Shown here piece by piece: positions 58,051-59,174 of a stretch of 59,174 nucleotides of DNA (its first letter is position 1; each line of letters starts with the position of its first letter). The notes beneath the pieces were generated by a model. The model searched no databases and had not been told where the DNA came from. It worked only from the letters and a program-made list of their open reading frames with translations. The position numbers were made by a program, and so were the translations under genes. This DNA comes from a virus: positions 1 through 59,174 of the IMG/VR virus record IMGVR_UViG_3300029787_000038; one strand, given 5' to 3'.

Positions 58051-58290
58051 ATTTTAAAAGCAAACAAACTTGATGATGCACTTATTGGAATTGGCAGAAG
58101 ATGTTCCCAAGAGGACGTTCTTGTCTATGATTTTAATAAAGCCGTTAAGATCCTTGTAGATCGTGACCAAATGACAGAGGAAGAAGCCGTTGAGTATTTA
58201 GAGTTTAATACCGTAGGTGCATGGGTCGGCGAAGAAACACCCGTGTTTGTCTATCCAATGACAATGGAGGAAATAGATGAGATGCAATAG
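58051..58290 (+). CDS. conserved phage protein, probable ATT start, 79 aa
   Basis: LKANKLDDALIGIGRRCSQE, then MTEEEAVEYLEFNTVGAWVG and TPVFV, a small family I recall from many phages, whose members usually begin a few residues before 'DDALIGI'. GAGGAG lies 7 nt before ATT 58051, and no ATG fits; TTG 58021 is the other option. Function unknown. Confidence 0.6.
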   Translation: MLKANKLDDALIGIGRRCSQEDVLVYDFNKAVKILVDRDQMTEEEAVEYLEFNTVGAWVGEETPVFVYPMTMEEIDEMQ

Positions 58291-58477
58291 ATGCGGCTGC
58301 GAAGCCAAAACCGTTTATGTTCATGGGCACGAACAATGCTCACAGTGTCATTCCGTTGTAGAGGACTGTTGTCAGGGGATCACGGTCCAAGAAGTTTCCA
58401 AAGATAATTATTACGTCGAAAAGCAATCCTGTAAATACAATGAGGTGGACCCTCATTTTGTTGTTGGTAAAGAGTGA
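58277..58477 (+). CDS. zinc-ribbon-like protein, 66 aa
   Basis: RCNRCGCEAKTVYVHGHEQC, then SQCHSVVEDCCQG: CxxC and CxxC pairs with nearby His and more Cys. GGAGG lies 6 nt before the ATG. It overlaps the previous gene by 14 nt. Likely a single zinc finger; it parallels the zinc proteins of the left module. Confidence 0.65.
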   Translation: MRCNRCGCEAKTVYVHGHEQCSQCHSVVEDCCQGITVQEVSKDNYYVEKQSCKYNEVDPHFVVGKE

Positions 58478-58557
58478 TAACTCTTTTTTATGTCAGCGTC
58501 GTCATTGCTATACTTTTCATCCTAGTCGGGATTGTATGGATAGCTATACATAAGTGA
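58474..58557 (+). CDS. possible 27-aa membrane peptide, GTG start
   Basis: A GTGA overlap with the previous stop opens a short frame reading as one hydrophobic helix (FYVSVVIAILFILVGIVWIA) with a terminal HK. The chance of a random open, all-hydrophobic frame of this length is not negligible, hence low confidence. Confidence 0.4.
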   Translation: MITLFYVSVVIAILFILVGIVWIAIHK

Positions 58558-58602
58558 CATTTTTATCACAGTTAAAATTTTTTTATCTAAAGGGGTTTTA
58601 AT

Positions 58603-58632
58603 GTATGGGATTTTATGCGATAATAAATATAG
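58603..58632 (+). promoter_or_regulatory. early promoter element upstream of second boxA leader
   Basis: GTATGGGATTTTATG (58603-58617) followed by CGATAATAAATATAG mirrors 3342-3360. TAATAAATAT offers a -10. A -35 is not clear. Confidence 0.5.
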
Positions 58633-58651
58633 TGATTCGTCATGGATCACC

Positions 58652-58664
58652 TGCTCTTTGACAT
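58652..58664 (+). promoter_or_regulatory. boxA-like antitermination element (right)
   Basis: TGCTCTTTGACAT, identical to 3387-3399, in an otherwise different leader. See the left copy for the comparison to rRNA boxA. Confidence 0.6.
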
Positions 58665-58705
58665 CGTCAATCTTTTTGGTTCCGTAGGGGAAACCCGATT
58701 ATCGG

Positions 58706-58739
58706 TTAGCACCAACCTAAGACTTAGTAATGGTGCTAA
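58706..58739 (+). other. leader hairpin after right boxA
   Basis: TTAGCACCA (58706-58714) pairs exactly with TGGTGCTAA (58731-58739), loop of 16. It lies between boxA and the RBS. Confidence 0.65.
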
Positions 58740-58767
58740 GTATCAACCCCAAACAAAGGAGGTCTTT

Positions 58768-59022
58768 ATGGCTTATCCAATTTGGGAGGGTGATCTTGAT
58801 TTTTTTATGAATCAAGAGCTTAACGAGCGTATTAGCGAAGCACTCGCTAATAACTCTGACCCTCAAAATTCTGATCGCGACATTCGTCGTGCAGAAGCTC
58901 TCAAATTTCGCAAAGAAATTTGGGATAACAACCACCACAAATATTCCCGTCATCATATCAAAATGATGAAAAAAGGTTTATTTGGTGGACCTTTTACCTA
59001 CGAGATGTTTGCTCGTGGGTAA
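58768..59022 (+). CDS. boxA-led hypothetical protein, 84 aa
   Basis: MAYPIWEGDLDFFMNQELNE, then NNSDPQNSDRDIRRAEALKF and a basic C-terminus (NNHHKYSRHHIKMMKKG). AAAGGAGG is a near-perfect RBS. The longer frame from 58642 crosses the leader and is rejected. Followed by a terminator. Not present in the left module, where the boxA leader drives the 3475 gene directly. Confidence 0.7.
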   Translation: MAYPIWEGDLDFFMNQELNERISEALANNSDPQNSDRDIRRAEALKFRKEIWDNNHHKYSRHHIKMMKKGLFGGPFTYEMFARG

Positions 59023-59031
59023 CAACCAAAC

Positions 59032-59056
59032 GGGGCAGGCAGTGCCTGCCCCTTAA
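59032..59056 (+). terminator. intrinsic terminator (weak T-run)
   Basis: GGGGCAGGC (59032-59040), AGT, GCCTGCCCC (59044-59052), then TTAATTTAA. Confidence 0.75.
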
Positions 59057-59065
59057 TTTAAACAT

Positions 59066-59174
59066 GGAGTTGAAAATGAAAAAATCATATTGTGGTTTAA
59101 TTTTAGAGCACGGACACACTAGTTACGATTGGAAAAAATACACAGTAAAAGATCGTATCTTCCAATGTGTTAAA
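59066..59174 (+). repeat. direct repeat, right copy
   Basis: Copy of 3465-3573 with one mismatch (C at 59111 versus T at 3510). It runs to the window end, so its length is unknown. Confidence 0.95.
59076..59174 (+). CDS. hypothetical protein, 5' part (repeat of the gene at 3475)
   Basis: The first 33 codons are identical at protein level (MKKSYCGLILEHGHTSYDWK and on) to the 118-aa protein at 3475. The gene is cut by the window edge. The RBS GGAG and spacing are the same. In this copy the gene lies after the 58768 gene and its terminator rather than after boxA. Confidence 0.85.
   Translation, partial: MKKSYCGLILEHGHTSYDWKKYTVKDRIFQCVK

Noticed and set aside
1-59174. Integrase, transposase, toxin-antitoxin or lysogeny repressor
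   Set aside because: None found. The RHH proteins could be antitoxin-like, but no toxin partner is adjacent.
1-59174. Reverse transcriptase and variable/template repeat pair (diversity-generating element) behind the tail repeats
   Set aside because: No reverse transcriptase motif in any frame I read, and the repeats are structural units rather than a template/variable pair.

Overview
The window reads as almost all of a double-stranded DNA tailed phage, most likely a podovirus of a marine, AT-rich proteobacterial host. The evidence is a tightly packed, almost unidirectional gene set holding small and large terminase, portal, scaffold, an Mu-gpT-like capsid protein, P22 gp4-like and SU10-like connector proteins, a repeat-rich tail fibre, several very large internal-virion-type proteins (one with a lytic transglycosylase domain), a lysis cassette and a family A DNA polymerase. 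I see no contractile-tail or tape-measure module, integrase, phage RNA polymerase, tRNA, rRNA or CRISPR. The unit length (about 55.6 kb) and gene content recall HMO-2011-type marine podoviruses; this is inference from memory, not from a search.

Layout. 1-3831: 3' part of one polA allele, a ribbon-helix-helix gene, a possible small RNA, small early genes and a boxA-led gene. 3868-10252: a minus-strand low-complexity gene, an intergenic array of GTAACC boxes, terS with a PD-(D/E)XK-like nuclease, then small early-type ORFs separated by terminator/promoter cassettes, a DUF932 gene, and a 528-base gap ahead of terL. 10253-26719: packaging and head genes (terL, portal, lysis cassette, 2OG oxygenase, GroES-like protein, scaffold, capsid, decoration proteins, a cluster of tiny very basic proteins, connectors). 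26719-36029: tail and fibre genes, including a cupredoxin-like protein and a 1176-aa fibre with a self-cleaving S74 chaperone. 36074-48141: huge internal virion proteins and a transglycosylase. 48089-56895: replication module (SNF2 helicase on the minus strand; AEP-type primase, UvrD-like helicase, HNH nuclease and polA on the plus strand). 56895-59174: a second ribbon-helix-helix gene, a second possible small RNA, small early genes, and the start of a gene already present at 3475.

The key structural point is that the two ends are homologous but not identical. The polA 3' region, the ribbon-helix-helix gene, a promoter/small-RNA/terminator unit and a boxA leader occur at both ends in the same order. 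The window finishes 109 nt into a near-perfect (108/109) copy of 3465-3573. The simplest reading is one genome unit of about 55.6 kb flanked by two diverged alleles of its early module, from mixed strains in an assembly, a concatemer, or a true tandem arrangement.

Regulation looks unusually legible. A recurrent promoter-like element (TTGACA, then ATAAAATCTTATA) precedes early units. Two units carry an rRNA-type boxA (TGCTCTTTGACAT) in their leaders, suggesting use of host NusB/S10 antitermination. Two intergenic regions hold arrays of short boxes that look like operators or origin iterons.
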